Shown here in pieces: positions 1 through 12,788 of a stretch of DNA of 64,000 nucleotides. Within the stretch, counting starts at the first letter, position 1. Each line of letters starts with the position of its first letter. The translations under genes were made by a program, and so were the position numbers. The notes under the pieces are model-generated. The model had not been told where the DNA came from. It saw nothing but the letters and a program-made list of their open reading frames with translations, and searched no databases. The DNA is from Cyathus striatus (lineage: Eukaryota; Basidiomycota; Agaricomycetes; Agaricales; Nidulariaceae): assembly GCA_025738555.1 (NCBI GenBank), contig JAOVFP010000004.1, forward strand, positions 3,844,001 to 3,908,000, written 5' to 3'.

Positions 1-224
1 AGTTTGACTTGCAGTCGACTTTTTTTCCAATACTTTGTTGAGATTTGACACTTTCCAACAAACAACGGAACTAAAGCAGCCACTTCCTGAGCCCAGCCAC
101 TGGCGTTGATTAATGATTGTTAGGAACAAGTCAGGAACTAAAAGGCAACGACTATTTACGTCTGAGGCCTTGGCGTTGTCGCCAAGCTCAGCCCTCATTC
201 AACCAACATTCAACCCCAGTGAAA

Positions 225-480
225 AGTGGATGTATTGGGATCGAGTGGGAATCGAGTGGGAATCGAGTGTGAGCGAGCAGAATCGAGCTGGATCAAGAAA
301 ATCATAAAAAATCGATTTCCCTTACAATTTGACCATATACTCGTTTATACTCGATTTAAATTGAGTCCGGTTGAGTGCATTTGATTTGTATTCATTAGCT
401 ATTTTATTTTAATATTACTTGTTTTATGAAGCTCAATAAATTATATTAAAATCTAATCGAGTACAATCGAGTACAACTCG
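225..480. repeat. Short TCGAG-rich direct and inverted repeats
   Basis: An 11-base unit (ATCGAGTGGGA) is repeated two and a half times at about 240-269. Further on, ACTCG/TACTCGAT words at about 340-356 face ATCGAGTAC words at about 454-478 in inverted orientation, so the segment could fold back imperfectly. It might be the remnant of a small non-autonomous element, but no target-site duplication is evident. Confidence 0.35.
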
Positions 481-1034
481 TAGATACGCTAAATACACCC
501 CCCCCCCCACCCCTCTTTCCCTCCCCCGCGTGCTCCCCCACCTACACCAGGTCCACTCCATCTCCTCCCCCTACCACCGATGTGTGTAACATCTCCAGGT
601 GCAGACTCCGGCTCAATGTTCTCAAAACAAAAGCTGCTATAGTATGAATGTTAGTCACTTTAGATAGATTAGCTACAAGCAATACAACGTACCCATCTAT
701 GGAACCAAAGAAATTGGTGGGATACCAAAACTGCAGCGCTGCTGTCTCTAACATGTCGGTAACGAGATGGCAATTCAGCACTCTAAATAAACACAACCGT
801 TAGTAACATTAACGCCAGAGTATCCAGCCGCATACCTGATGACCTCTTTCCAACACCAAACCCAACCACTATCCCTTGCTATATGCGCGAGCGTTAGAAT
901 ACAATAAACGCTGGAGTCGAAGCGTGCACCAGTTTAAGTATACCAACGAAAGTTTGAGTTGGTTAGCAACTGGTAAGTCGTCAGTTACTGCATTGCCATG
1001 CTGCATCTGTGAAGAGGTCAGCACAGCGAGTAGT

Positions 1035-1162
1035 GAGAAGGAGTGGAGGAAGAGCCTAAAGTGGAGGAGGAGGGGAGGGGCCAGAAGAGGGAGAAGGAGG
1101 GTAGGGGTGGAGGCAGGGGAAGGGGGGGGAGGGAGGGAAGGAGGAAGGAGATGGAAGCGGTA
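1035..1162 (+). repeat. Polypurine (GGA/GGGA) tract
   Basis: About 125 bases are almost pure A and G on the plus strand, with GGAGG and GGGAGG units. It produces proline/serine-rich frames on one strand and glycine/arginine-rich frames on the other, which are not believable genes. Confidence 0.6.
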
Positions 1163-2654
1163 GGAGACAAAGAAGTTATCTGTGCACGGACCAACACGAC
1201 GCGCTTGTAACTCGATCTCTGAGTTTGGTCTGAGCTTAAAATTCTTGAAAACGATGTTGAGACAAACAAATAACTTCTTCAAGAATTTGAAAGAGACTAA
1301 GTCAAAAGGTAGGTACATTTGTACAATTGAACACACCTAGGAAAATGAGTAATAGAGCGGATACATACTCAAAGAAAATGGTAACCATAAGTGCATGAGT
1401 AGATCTAAGAAAGGAAGTGGTGCGTGATTCTTATTCATTATTCAACTCTGAAGTTGAATTTTGAAATGAATTTGGTAGTTGTACTTTTGGTTCCCTAACA
1501 ACTATGTATGTTGGAAAAACAATAGTGTTCATTTTTGGACTGGAATATACCACCCTCTGATATGCCGCAATCTCTACCTTTCTACTACTGCGGGCACTAT
1601 TCCAATAAATTTAATGCACGACATATTTTCCTCAGTAGTTGGCAGTGCAACTACATAATCCAACAAGTTGTATCTAATATTTACCTAATTTGTCCCTGAA
1701 CAGATTCATTGAAGGTAAGGGCCAGGGGCTAACCACTGCTTTATGTTTCTACGGTTTTTCTGCGGGACATGGAGCATGGTCTAGCGCCGTCAATCTTTTA
1801 ATGGTCAATCTCTTTCATCTGACACATAGCCATTCTCACTACCTCCATGGACTCACTGGCACAAGGTTATGGAATGAGGCACTGCAAAGCGCTTGCGTTA
1901 AGTACCTGTCAACGTAGCAATAACAATGGCAGCTACAACGCAACTGAAGGAAGCAAGGACATAGAAGGTCTCTCCTCTGCTTAACAAGCGGAAGATAATC
2001 TTCGAAGTTTGAAATACTTATAAGGTGGTCGCTGCTGGAGAGATGTATCAAAGCTTCACATGTCTGTTAAACACCGAAGATAGCTCTCAGAGCTGACTGC
2101 GAAACGTTGCAATCAAGAGTCCCCTTTGCGAAATTTCCTCAAAGCATGAGTGGCAGTTGGAGACATATATTATATATTCGGTTTCATGGTACACTGTAGT
2201 CTTGTGTGGTGTATGTCCATCCAGACTATGTGTGCCTAAGGTAAAGCGCAGAGAACATTTGTGGTGCATCTTCATAGCCTCCTCCATAACGCTGAAGCTA
2301 ACATTTCATGAGGTTAGTTCATCGACGCTCAAAGGACATGCTCATACCAAGTGAGAAGATTGAGTGTGCGTGAAGGCAGTACAAGTACATCAGGACAGTT
2401 GTTTAGAGCCAATCAAAGTAACAACAAAAGAGAGAAGCCTGCTAAACATAGAGCCTGAAGGCCTGAAGCCTGAGAGACATGATTCCTACCCTTGCAATTG
2501 TCAGTATTAGCAGGGTTTTGTGCATTATCTGTGAAGGTAGCACCACTGCACATAGTCAGTTATTGACAGAATAGGAAATAAAACTTGCGCAGCCTAAATC
2601 TCGGGAGCTGCTAGATGTAGGAAGGGTGGATGTAGTGGAGGAAAGTTGATGTCT

Positions 2655-3475
2655 TTATCGTGGGAGTGCACTGGCAGTGCTTCCAGATCCACTGCTTGGG
2701 TTTCCAGTCCCTCCATTGTCGTTACCGCCATTGCCTGGCGTTTCCAGAACTTCCATTCCCTCCAGCATTACCATCATTCCCTCCAGGTCCGCTCCAGCAC
2801 TTCCAGCTTCTCCATTGTCACTGTTGTTTCCCTCACCTCCAGATCCACCGCCAGCACTTCCAGCTCCTCCGGCATCATTCTCACCGTCGTCGCCAGACCC
2901 GCCACCAGCGCTTCTAGCACCGCCAGCATCGTTGTCATCGTTGCCGCCGCTAGACCAGAGTCACCAGAGTCACTATCCCCTTCTCGATCCTCCACTGCTG
3001 TTTACTACAGCCTGTACTTCCGTTATCTTGCACGCAGACCGAACCAGCAGCTTAACTTTTGTTAGATCTCCCTCCAGGACAAGGAAAATATCTTTGATAT
3101 GGGTAAGGATTGTTGTTTGTAACACAGGTTTGTCCCAATGGACAGCAACCCAATCTTCCACCCCAAATTCCACAGTAAGATCTGTGTGGATGTAAACAAG
3201 AATTCAGAGTAAATGTCTATGAAAACACCTGCCCTGAGGGACAACATCCTACCTCATAGTTAGAATATTATTTCGTATAATTTATGAAATAACACGCCGC
3301 CAGAACACGAGAAACATTCTAGATCACAAAGACGTTCTCGAGCAACAATACTGCCAAAAACTTCGTGTGATATTGATGAACGAAATAAAGGGGCAACAGC
3401 ACCCCCTTCTGCTCTCACAGCGGGCTGGACTGGTATCTTAACCGCTGTTGAGATCAACCAGAAAGCAACAACCAT
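2655..3475 (-). pseudogene. Broken cysteine-rich secreted protein with Gly/Ser/Asp-rich tail
   Basis: I do not recognise a named gene. The start at 3475 follows a GATAAAA-like box and gives a hydrophobic N-terminus that could be a signal peptide. Next come exons with cysteine clusters (CSGG, then GCCPSGQ, then CCPLGQTC), a pattern common in extracellular agaricomycete proteins, and a long tail of glycine, serine, asparagine and aspartate (about 2960 to 2655) resembling a cell-wall or GPI-protein stalk. The frame cannot be read through. An in-frame TAA lies at 3052-3054 just where another cysteine pair would be expected, and the glycine-rich tail needs two one-base shifts (near 2790 and 2740) to stay glycine-rich. 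Either it is a decayed gene or the sequence has base deletions. Splice borders are provisional. Confidence 0.45.
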
Positions 3476-4002
3476 AGTGTAAGTTGAGGGCAGTTTTTAT
3501 CCTCGATGAGGTGTGTTTAAAGGAGAGATTAGTATGTCCTCAATGGTATGAAGGCGGTATCAACGTTGTACCTAGCTCCTGAATATACTGCAGGAGTTAA
3601 ATGACGAGCGCTTACTATTTGGTCAAAGAAAGTTAGAAGAAATGAGCGCTAGTGTTGCGGTACGTTGAAGTGGAGCCCAGCCACTGTAAACGTGGTCGAA
3701 TGCCCCGTGCTGCAAATCATCCATTGAATTGGGTTACAATCTCGGCAATACTAAATATTTTGGCAATGTGACAAATAAACTGACAGAAGGGATTCATGCC
3801 AATGGAACCGTCAAAACCTAATTCAGAAGCTGGGGGATAAAAGAAGTGCATATAAACAGATACAACAAGAAGAATTAATAACATTACTATATGACTGCAT
3901 AAGGTGCCTGCCGCGCTGCACTGTGCTGGCGTCCAGGGGGGATCGATGTACAAAATATGAAGGTATGAAGGTATGATTGCGGATAATTTAGCTACGGATA
4001 TC
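3476..4002. other. Intergenic, nothing recognised
   Basis: It lies between the broken secreted-protein gene start and the TFIIS stop codon. A 78-codon minus-strand frame at 3717-3953 has one hydrophobic segment but no recognisable family and no splice support. Confidence 0.5.
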
Positions 4003-5441
4003 TCACGAGAACTTCCACCTAATATGCCGACTGATTAAGGCGATAATGTAAAGAAGGAAAGAAAGAACACACCTGTTCCCACAATTGGTGCAACTTAAGA
4101 ACAGAGTCAATAATAAAGACAGGAACACATATAGAGATTACGTACGTAACAAAGGTCTGAGGTAAAAAAAAAAAAAACAAAAAACAAAAAACAAGTTCAG
4201 TATATCCAGGCGAAGGGTGTCAAGTTCACTCACAGTCATAGGTTCATCAGCACTACGGGTTTGGGCCTGGCGATAGTGGCATTTACGCTGGAGATCACAA
4301 GTTAGGTTATATATGACACGCGGATATGGCATGGATTAAAATTACCTGTTTACACCTCGAGCATTGGAACGCATCTGTCTCAGCTTCTTGTTCACCTGCA
4401 GCTAGAGATTTGAAGAAATTTTCCTGCTGGATTTTTTGATCTGCTGCTTTCCGCTCTTCAGATGCCATTTCCTGGATAGATAAGTATCAGAAATACTATC
4501 ATCAATACATTGCACTCGGTGCTCGCAATCTCACCTGGCTAGTCATTTTTGCAAATTTCTCAACTGGAAGATCCCCTGACACAACACTTTCTCTAAGCGA
4601 TGGGTTGTTCTTGTCCTTCAGGTTAACAAACAAAGAGCGAATCTTGGATTTGTATTCAGCCGATGTTCCTCCACAATTAGCATGGACGGCTTTCTCAACG
4701 CCCTGTGCTCTCTTCAAGACCAGCTCGATTGCTATGAGAGTCCAACAAGTCAAACAAATAAAATGCAGCAAGGTAAGGAAACCTACGAGCGGAAGCGTCA
4801 AATGCCAGAGCATCGTAGATAAGTTCAATACATTTATCGCGCGTGTTATCGCCGAGACCACCTTTCACACCATCAGACTTCGCAGTGCGCACCTCCTGCC
4901 TAGCGGATGTAGGAGTAATGGGTGTGCTAGCCTGCTTTTTATCTAGAGAAGACAATGTAAGAATCGATGAGATACCGAAAAAAATGTACAACGCACCGAT
5001 AGCCTTTCCATTCTGCAGTGCTTTGTTCGAACCGCCCCCTTGAGCGAGCTTAGCCTTCTCTACTGCACCCTTCCATTTCTTCACAAGCTCTTTCGCTGAA
5101 TCCGCGACTTCTTTAACGGAGTGGCTTCGTAGCTTGCCGACTGCAAGACCTGCTTTACTTTCCTGGGAAAGGATACAATGGTGAACAGGAAGGACGAATG
5201 GCGATAGGAAGAAAAATGACGAGTAATACCCACCCTTAGAATTGCTTCGTTTACATTCGGAACTGACTTGAGAATGTTTAAGATGTCAACAATATCCTGT
5301 GAAATACGAAAAATTATGGATCAGCGAGATTGACGGGTTCAACATGGGGGAAATTCATCGCACCGTAGGAGTTGAGGAACTTTGCAGCTGTTTAACGTAT
5401 TTCTTTAGCTCAGCTGCTTGCTCTGACATCGGCGACGCCAT
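4003..5441 (-). CDS. DST1: Transcription elongation factor TFIIS
   Basis: TFIIS rescues backtracked RNA polymerase II in the nucleus by stimulating transcript cleavage. The gene is split into many small exons. Exon 1 starts at 5441 (MASPMSEQAAELKKY). An LW-type N-terminal helical domain follows (motif NILKSVPNVNEAILRES, then VKKWK), then a lysine-rich linker, the polymerase-binding central domain (RDKCIELIYDAL, later AEYKSKIRSLFVNLKDKNNP) and the C-terminal zinc ribbon. The ribbon has CSRC and CTNC zinc pairs and the catalytic RSADEPMT hairpin with its acidic pair. The last two exons are very short; the protein ends NCGNRWKFS, where many homologues end in WKFC, but that final residue is not a zinc ligand. 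It is divergent from PRP46 across a 342-base shared promoter. Confidence is high for identity, moderate for each exon border. Confidence 0.93.
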
Positions 5442-5783
5442 AGATGCTCAACTAACTACGAGGTAATGTATACAAAAAGTTGTATCGACCAGTACTACTG
5501 CAGTCTTTATGCACTTGAGCGTCGAGCGACTTTCTGTCTTAGTCTGTGCCCGTAGTCGGCGAGTGGCCTGCACGATCCAACCCCGCAACCAGAAGCGAAT
5601 GCCAAACAAAACCAAATATCTCTCTTCGTGAACACTGAACAGTGTCAGTGAGCACATACTCGACAGTCGACGTCACCACATTCTTCCTCCTTCCTCATAA
5701 TCACTCACCATTATCCTTCTGAATTGTAGCTCTTGTATTTATACTTTCCCCGGAAACCCCACTACCACTCACCCGATTCGAAA
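5442..5783. promoter_or_regulatory. Shared divergent promoter of TFIIS and PRP46
   Basis: Only 342 bases separate the two start codons, so both promoters must lie here. No clear TATA box is seen on either side, which fits constitutive housekeeping genes. Confidence 0.6.
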
Positions 5784-7444
5784 ATGTCGACTGCTGCCCT
5801 TCCGCCACTAGAGCCGTTGTTCCAAAGGAGTGCAAAACGCACGCGAGCGATCTTTGCGTCGGAATCAGATGATATTCTAAAAGACGAGGAAACTAGGTGC
5901 GTGCATTGCAGTCTTCAAGGTTTGACTTACGCTCAATTTCTCGTATTTCTTTCAATAGCGCACGTCTTCGACTCGCAGTAAAGATTCGGGATGAGTACAG
6001 GGATTTCAAGGAGCTTCCTGCAGCTTTAATGGCTCAGCAGGGTCCGGTAGGTCCTGCACGACCGAAGGAAACGAGGAAGATGATAACAGCTGGGCGTATG
6101 TTCTTCGAAATAATTCATTAAACTCATATTATTTACTCGTTCATATTCGCTCCTGCAGCTGTGGACAGTGACACTTCCCGAATCATTGCAACGATAGACA
6201 ACACTCCTCAAGCCAAGCAGTCCACCTTCTCTTCATCTAGCAAGTTAACACAAGCTTTGACCATGCATAAGACTACGCGCACGATAAAACCTACCTATCA
6301 CCCTCCTTGGAAGCTCGTCCGTGTAATTTCCGGGCATTTGGGGTGGGTGCGTTCTGTAGCTGTGGAGCCTGGAAACAAATGGTTTGCCACAGGCGCTGGA
6401 GACCGTGTAATTAAGATCTGGGATTTGGCGTCGGGAGAGCTAAAGCTATCTCTTACTGGTCATATATCTACTGTTCGTGGTTTGGCCGTCTCATCGAGGC
6501 ATCCATATCTTTTTTCATGTGGTGAAGACAAGGTGAGGATCTAGTTTCTTTGCAGTTGTCCATACTCTCACAAGTGAATCTAGATGGTAAAATGTTGGGA
6601 TCTCGAAGCAAATAAAGTGATTCGTCATTATCATGGTCATTTATCTGGCGTCTACTCCCTTTCCTTGCACCCAACACTTGACGTTCTCGTGACAGCTGGT
6701 CGAGATGCTTCAGCGCGAGTATGGGATATGAGGACAAAGGCCCAAATTCACGTTCTTTCAGGTCATACCGCAACTGTGGCCGACGTGAAGTGCCAAGAAT
6801 CAGATCCCCAAGTGATCACTGGTAGTATGGATTCGACTATACGGTAATAATTTTCATTACTCTCAGCGCTTATTTACCAATGGTGCTTCTTTTCAGGCTT
6901 TGGGATTTGGCAGCAGGAAAGACGATGACCACTCTCACACACCACAAGAAGTCTGTTCGTTCACTGGCGATCCATCCCACAGAGTATTCATTTGCCTCTG
7001 GATCGGCTGGGGGAAATAACATCAAAAAGTGGAAGTGTCCGGAAGGTGCCTTCGTTTTCAACTTCGGCGGGCATAATGCAATTATAAACACGATGTCGGT
7101 TAATGCCGAAGGCGTCTTCTTTTCCGGAGGTATGCTGTCCCTCGCTCTCGATTTGATACGCATGGCTCACCTTCCACCGATCACAGGCGACAATGGTACT
7201 CTGACATTCTGGGACTATAACACGGGTGTGCCCTTTCAGAATTTGGATGATGTACCACAACCTGGTTCCCTCGAGGCCGAAGCAGGTGTATTTTGTTCAA
7301 CTTTCGACCAGACCGGTACGCGGTTGATAACTGGAGGAGCCGATAAGACTATTAAGGTCAGATTTCACTGTGCCTCTTCACATCTCACTATCTCATATCT
7401 TTTTATTTAACCCTTCACAGGTATATGCAGAACAATCCCAGTAG
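5784..7444 (+). CDS. PRP46: Pre-mRNA-splicing factor PRP46 (PLRG1-type WD40 protein)
   Basis: This is a component of the NineTeen (Prp19/CDC5L) complex, needed for spliceosome activation. It starts [16 protein letters not shown] and has a charged N-terminal region. A seven-bladed WD40 propeller follows, opening with the family's diagnostic stretch [21 protein letters not shown] and continuing through repeated WD dipeptides ([48 protein letters not shown]). Introns lie near 5898-5958, 6097-6158, 6532-6584, 6845-6896, 7128-7187 and 7357-7420. The last blade ends IKVYAEQSQ, so the extra C-terminal tail present in animal PLRG1 is absent. Identity is very likely. Confidence 0.93.
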
Positions 7445-8182
7445 CTTATTATATGATAATTGTATTCTACGTTACTGTCTACTATTTTTGGTTTCGCTTC
7501 TATGTGATGCTATCGTTCCCGAAACAATATATAGCCTGTGATTGCGATTTCCTATGTATGATCATTGATCACTGAATAAACTGGGTGGTCGGAGTCCGAG
7601 ACCGAAACATTTACAGTAAGCGCTCAACCTCCCTTTGGGATTCTTAGACGGCCGTGTACCATGATTTCACAGGGTGAAGCGAATTCCGCAAACTACCTTG
7701 AGTGGGATAGTAATGAGATCGTGTAATCTTCAGATGCCGCTCTATGCTTCGCAAAATGTGCTTCTTTGCGCTCACTATCAACGTCCTGTAACAATCATGT
7801 AAACCCGAATATTTAAAACTCTATACACCATGCTAAAGTACAAAAAATGTACATTGTCCAAGAATAATGAATACCACTTGTTATACAATAGTAGACCTAG
7901 TAACAAGGCATTTTATGCCGACCTGCAGAGTCCCCAAAGGAAATGAAAGTAAAATAATGGCACGATGCAATTTTGAATTCCTGCAAAGCATGTAATTGGC
8001 ATGTAACTGAAAAAAAATCCCCAGAACAAAGACTAAATATAGGCTAACTTGAGACAAGCCGATGCACGACACAACGGCGGAGGCATAACATGGTATCTTG
8101 AAACTTCCTGGTCTGGATGTGCCAGCGAGTAGACAGCCCCAATTCCGCCGAGAGTTAATTCGTGATGCAACCATGAAGCTAC
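7445..8182. other. Convergent 3' region of PRP46 and the MED25-like gene
   Basis: A 738-base gap between two convergent stop codons. A 104-codon minus-strand frame (7881-8195) overlaps the MED25-like stop codon. It has one hydrophobic stretch, no recognised domain, and is probably 3' UTR. Confidence 0.5.
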
Positions 8183-10484
8183 CTATCCTGCCCATCCTTT
8201 TAGTGAGGAGCTATTCTCTGATGAATAAGCAGAAGGGTATGTAATTGTTTCCAGAACTGAATGGCCGTTCGTGGTCATCGGATACATGGTTTCCTGCCGC
8301 GGTCGAGTGGGGGCATAGTGATTCCCGGCTAGATACTGGGGAGCAATGGTCGAGGACTGAATAATTTCAGCGTTACAAAAGTCAGATCGATTTGGAGGAG
8401 GTTCCGACCGTCTGTTCAGTTGTACAAGCTCTCCGATTGCAGAGAAATCCGGGTACGAGGGTAGAACCTCTTGCGTAAACAAAGCCGTCGTGGCTGCCAC
8501 ATACTCGGGACCAAATGTGAAGCGTTCGTCATCCTGAGCATAAGATCGTGGTCTTCTAGGTGACGGGCACTGAGAGGTAGTAGTATCTCCGCGTCGGAGT
8601 CCTCCTTTTTCTGAACTCGATGGATTTCTATTAATCGAGCGAGAAGCATCAGGCGTGGCAGGAGAGTACAGTGGACCTGATGCAGGCGGGGAAGGAGAAA
8701 GGGATGAGGAGTGGGCTACTTGTCCTTGTTGCAATATGTCTGGATACTGCCCTGACATTGGTCTAGGATAGTAGGAAACAGCTGAGCTGGGAGGTTGGCC
8801 TGAGTGCCAGGTAGGTTCGCTGGTGGTGTTAAGTTGCGTAGAAGTATTTGTTGGCTGCTGCGGTAGGGGAGGAGAAGTGCGGTATGGGTTGTTAGCAAAT
8901 GTAGGGGAAACCGGCGAAGGGAAGCTGGAGCCGATATAAGATGTAACGGAAGAGGGTTCAGGCTGGGCCGGGACACCTATGGGCGTGGTAACGATATCAC
9001 TGTCGGGCGAAGATACTCCAGATCCCCTTCGAGATGCCCATCGGCGCGAGTGCAACTCAGTCGGACTGGCTTGATTCATTCTCATGATGCGATCCACCTT
9101 GGAGGGCGGAACAACACGCCCGCCGGTATTTAGAAGCAACGCCTGGTGAGCGGCGCCGTACGAACTCGGAACACTCAGAGGAGCAGGCATATTGTGGTAC
9201 TTTTCGCGAACACGCTCTTCCCGGAAGAACGGTTGCCTTGGAGGTTTGGTACCATACACCTTTTTCTTTGTTAGACCATGAACTTGCTGGAGTTGAGTAA
9301 CAAGGCTCGGCGGGCTATCAGATTCATTGTTCGTTTCTGGGAATGCCGCTGTTTGTTCTGGAAATGAGGGGGGATATGCATTATCTGGAGGGAATGTGTT
9401 GCTCTTTTGAGGGGGCATATCACGTCCACCAGCCTGGAAATAGTAGAAAGATACGTGGATGATGGCGCATAATTTTCGAGATATTCGGAATTACGTACAT
9501 TCGTGAAGGGCACTGGTCGTCAAGAACGAGATTGAATTCCCGCTAGGATTATTCAACAGGTTCGAAAATCATGAATAATCAATCAACTGACCTGTATCTG
9601 AGTAATCGTCCTGATGTGGTCCACCTGATAGGCGAAATTTCACTTGCGTTGAATCAGCTGGAAAAGGTGGGTATTCCTCAAAATGGTGTTGAACTCGCAA
9701 CTGTCGGATGAAACTCCAAAATCAGCATTAATCTTACATATATATTTATATATGAACAAACCGTTTCATCAAACAGGGCCTCAAGAGCAAACATGTCCTG
9801 ATGAGGGTTTAGGACCATATGACAATGAATATCTGCCTTTCGGGAAACGCCACTTGTCAATGAAAGCTAAGACTTTTTTTCGGAAATAGACCACAATAGT
9901 ACCTGTTTGAAACGCTTCGCTAAAAGATGCCACGGAGACACCACAGGTGGTATTCCAAAGGTGATATCGCTTTCTGCGGGGGGGGAAGCAGCTACAATAA
10001 TCAAATGCCGATCTATAGGCTGTCCATGAGTTTTGAGGGAAGTCAGAATCTGAAATTTATGAGTACAGGAGTAGTAAATGCACCACGATCAGACATACAT
10101 CTATTCCAGTGTTAATCACACTAACACTGAGCTTGTTTCCAGAGGCATAGTTGAATCTCACATCCAGGAGGCCTCCTTGCAGGTCTGAATAATGCCGCGG
10201 ACCATGAGCTGATCCACTTTGCCATTCTTCGGCAGGAAAGCTCTCCAGTACAAGAAATTTTATCTGAAAAACGACTCGTCAAAATGTGAATGTCAACATT
10301 ATAATATACATACAGACGCAGACTTGTTTATATTTTGGAAATTTTCGATAAGCTTGCTCAAGTATCGATCTCGGAGATCAGACCAGATATTTGCCATCGC
10401 CTGCGAGTTCTCAATCAGAAGGAGAGCCGCTATCGCCTGGTGCGGCAAAGCAGGCCTGCATAGTGAGCTACCAGGTATCGGCAT
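8183..10484 (-). CDS. Protein with Mediator-25-like von Willebrand A domain
   Basis: Several exons join in frame. The first (start chosen at 10484, MPIPGSSLCRPALPHQ) reads ALLLIENSQAMANIWSDLRD, where a von Willebrand A domain's first strand and metal-site loop would sit. The next exons give IKFLVLESFPAEEW, RHYSDLQGGLLDVRF and RHLIIVAASPP, consistent with the alternating strands of the Med25 A domain, which contacts transcriptional activators in Mediator. Short exons (LRVQHHFEEYPPFP, then VKFRLSGGPHQDDYSDT, then VPFTN) lead into a 411-residue proline/serine/glutamine-rich, probably disordered tail starting near 9430. Family assignment is from my recollection of the domain pattern, so moderate. 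A start at 10565 in the same frame is possible. No other Mediator gene is nearby. Confidence 0.6.
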
Positions 10485-12788
10485 AACGATGCCCTTAGGG
10501 AAGAGTGTTGGGCACGCGATTATCCGAGGGGGAAGGCAAGAGCGTAAAAGAAAGGGAGGCTGCACCTTTAGTCAATGGGTACAGGTTCGTTAGACGGGAC
10601 CAAGGGAAGGTGAAGAAATGCCTAAGAAGAGGAGTAGTAAATTGGAGGATTTGACCAAGATCTGTGGATCCTTATGGGACCCCGGCGGACTTTCTATCGT
10701 GACAACCTTTGACTAAGTATGATCTGGTCACAACTGAGCAAATGGACAGGAACCTCACGCCCGAAATATTATTAATATACTATCACCCATTGTTGAGCCG
10801 ATCACACAGAATTCGTGCGGGTAGTATTGACCAACACTACCAGTGTAGAACAGCTTCCTGTAAGCATCGCGGGTCAGGAAAACGGTAGCGAGTCTTGAAT
10901 GTCTAAAGAATTCGCGTAACAACGGATCTCATACCCTAACAGATGTAAACCCTATACGAATGACCCAGGGCACGATTGAGTTTTTAAAGCAATAACTTGC
11001 AAGTAACTGTGCGGAAGCACTAAATCGAGAAAGACGTAGTCACCACGCGTGTCACACGTGCTTCCTAGTATCTTCCCACTTTCACTTAGTACATACATAT
11101 GTAAGGGGGCCAGTTTGACGTACAATATAAATAAAACTCTTCGATTATTAGAGAATGCAATCGAGCGATTGTAACATCGGAAACCGTTACCATGTTTGCA
11201 TCTTCGAACAAGAGTCACGTACCCACTCACCAAGCTTCCATCATGACCAAGAATAGTAAGATTGTAGTTCGAACTCATTTTGCTCATATACTCCAGGTTG
11301 ACTAGATTGACTGTTATCCAGAGGTTATACAGATCCCACTGCACCTACTAGTTTTAGAATATCGAAATTTTCACTTGCCATTTTCTTTTTGACCTTCAAT
11401 AAGTCGAAAGCCTGTAAATAATCGATGAGATTTAATTTCACTGACCAAGTCCGATTCTTGATGTTAAAAGTTTTAAGTGATATTAACTGTATGTTCGAGC
11501 TGTACTCGACACCTACACTGGTCTATAATGAAAGATTAATTACGAACCTTTTTTTTTTGCCAATACTGCACCTGTAGCAGAAATTATTTTGAGCAACCAA
11601 TAAAAGTACATCTCTTTTATGCATTATTTAACCAATCAGCAAGACCCCGTGCCTATATTGGAAGGAAAGTCACAACAATCTGAAAAAGGATACTGTACTA
11701 TTTCGACGTCTCGTGCACGCCACATACTTATATATCGACATCACGGGCGTTACTGAACAACTTCGGCTATCGGCACGGATAACGGGTGTGAACAGAAAAT
11801 CTGGAACCCTGTATTTTGGGGCCCCAGACCTCGATTGAGGTATTTCTTGTATGGATTGTGAACAAGTCAGTAGCCAGTTGGAGCCCAGTTGAGTATTTCA
11901 TGAAGGATAGAATTTATCTGTAAAATTTTCCTCCAAACTCTCAAGGCACGACGATATGGCGCACTCACGGCGTGCCATCTTGACTCCTAACTACATGTTC
12001 GCTGAGTTTAAGCATAACTGGTTGAATGAGTTCACCGCGGGCTTCGGGGTTGGGTTCTGCATGAGACTCAGCATTGATGCAATGTGATTTGTCCCGATGA
12101 GATGCTCGCTGTCCATAATGTGTTTTTCGATGTTAACAGTCTCCACCCGAGAAATGTCGACTAGTTTCGGGTGCGACCTGTAGTACTAGTATGTAGAAGT
12201 ACTACTAATAGCCTGGCTGTGGGACATCGAAGTCATCGTGAAGTTTGAAGTAGGTTCCAAATCACAAACGAGCACTTCTGAAGCTCTTGAAGAATTCAGC
12301 ACGGCCTGGATAACGAAGAGAAAGTTATTCGGTATGAGAAACAGATGTCACGTATGTGGACATCAACTTGCGCCAGATTTTGTTGACGAAGGCCACGCTT
12401 TGCCATCGGCCCTTCATGTAAACAAACACCAGTGAAAGTGAAACACGAACAAATTATACTGCGGCTCTACAGACTACAGCTAGCTGAGTGGCCTGAGCCT
12501 GTCTCATAAAACCAACTTTCATCCTTTCAGTGTCATCGCTTTGTATCCTTTTTTTCACATTTCTTCAGTAAAGCTAGAGACCTGAAATTCACTGAAATTG
12601 CGATTTTGCATGTTATTGGGCCACTAACATGCGAAAACATGATAATAAGCCATTTTAATTGAAATGATGTTGCCAATCATGGATTTCTCAAGCAATCAAC
12701 GATACCCATCTACTGCCGCAGAAAAGCCCTCGAAGTGCTTCATCTACTTATTTAACATCTCCGATCAACAACAAGAACAGTTGCATTA
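10485..12788. other. 2.3 kb with no supported gene
   Basis: The longest frame is 130 codons on the minus strand (10952-11344, starting MQWDLYNLW). It has no family resemblance I recognise, no signal peptide and no obvious exon partners. A 65-codon plus frame (12238-12435) has a CHVC and later H pattern but is too short to call. Base composition is AT-rich like other spacers here. Confidence 0.5.

Larger units (their letters stand above)
1..2654. other. Gene-poor stretch
   Basis: No reading frame here has convincing coding character. It contains an imperfect inverted array of short TCGAG-rich words (about 240-475), a C-run near 498-508, and a purine-rich tract (about 1035-1160). The short open frames over the purine tract exist on both strands and are low-complexity. 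I see no RNA gene. Confidence 0.6.

Noticed and set aside
876..1336. Overlapping open frames on both strands over the purine tract
   Set aside because: They are low-complexity translations of GGA repeats with no conserved features.
8183..9418. Arrestin-like protein as the identity of the 411-residue tail gene
   Set aside because: The upstream exons resemble a Med25-type von Willebrand A domain better; the tail is low-complexity and not informative.
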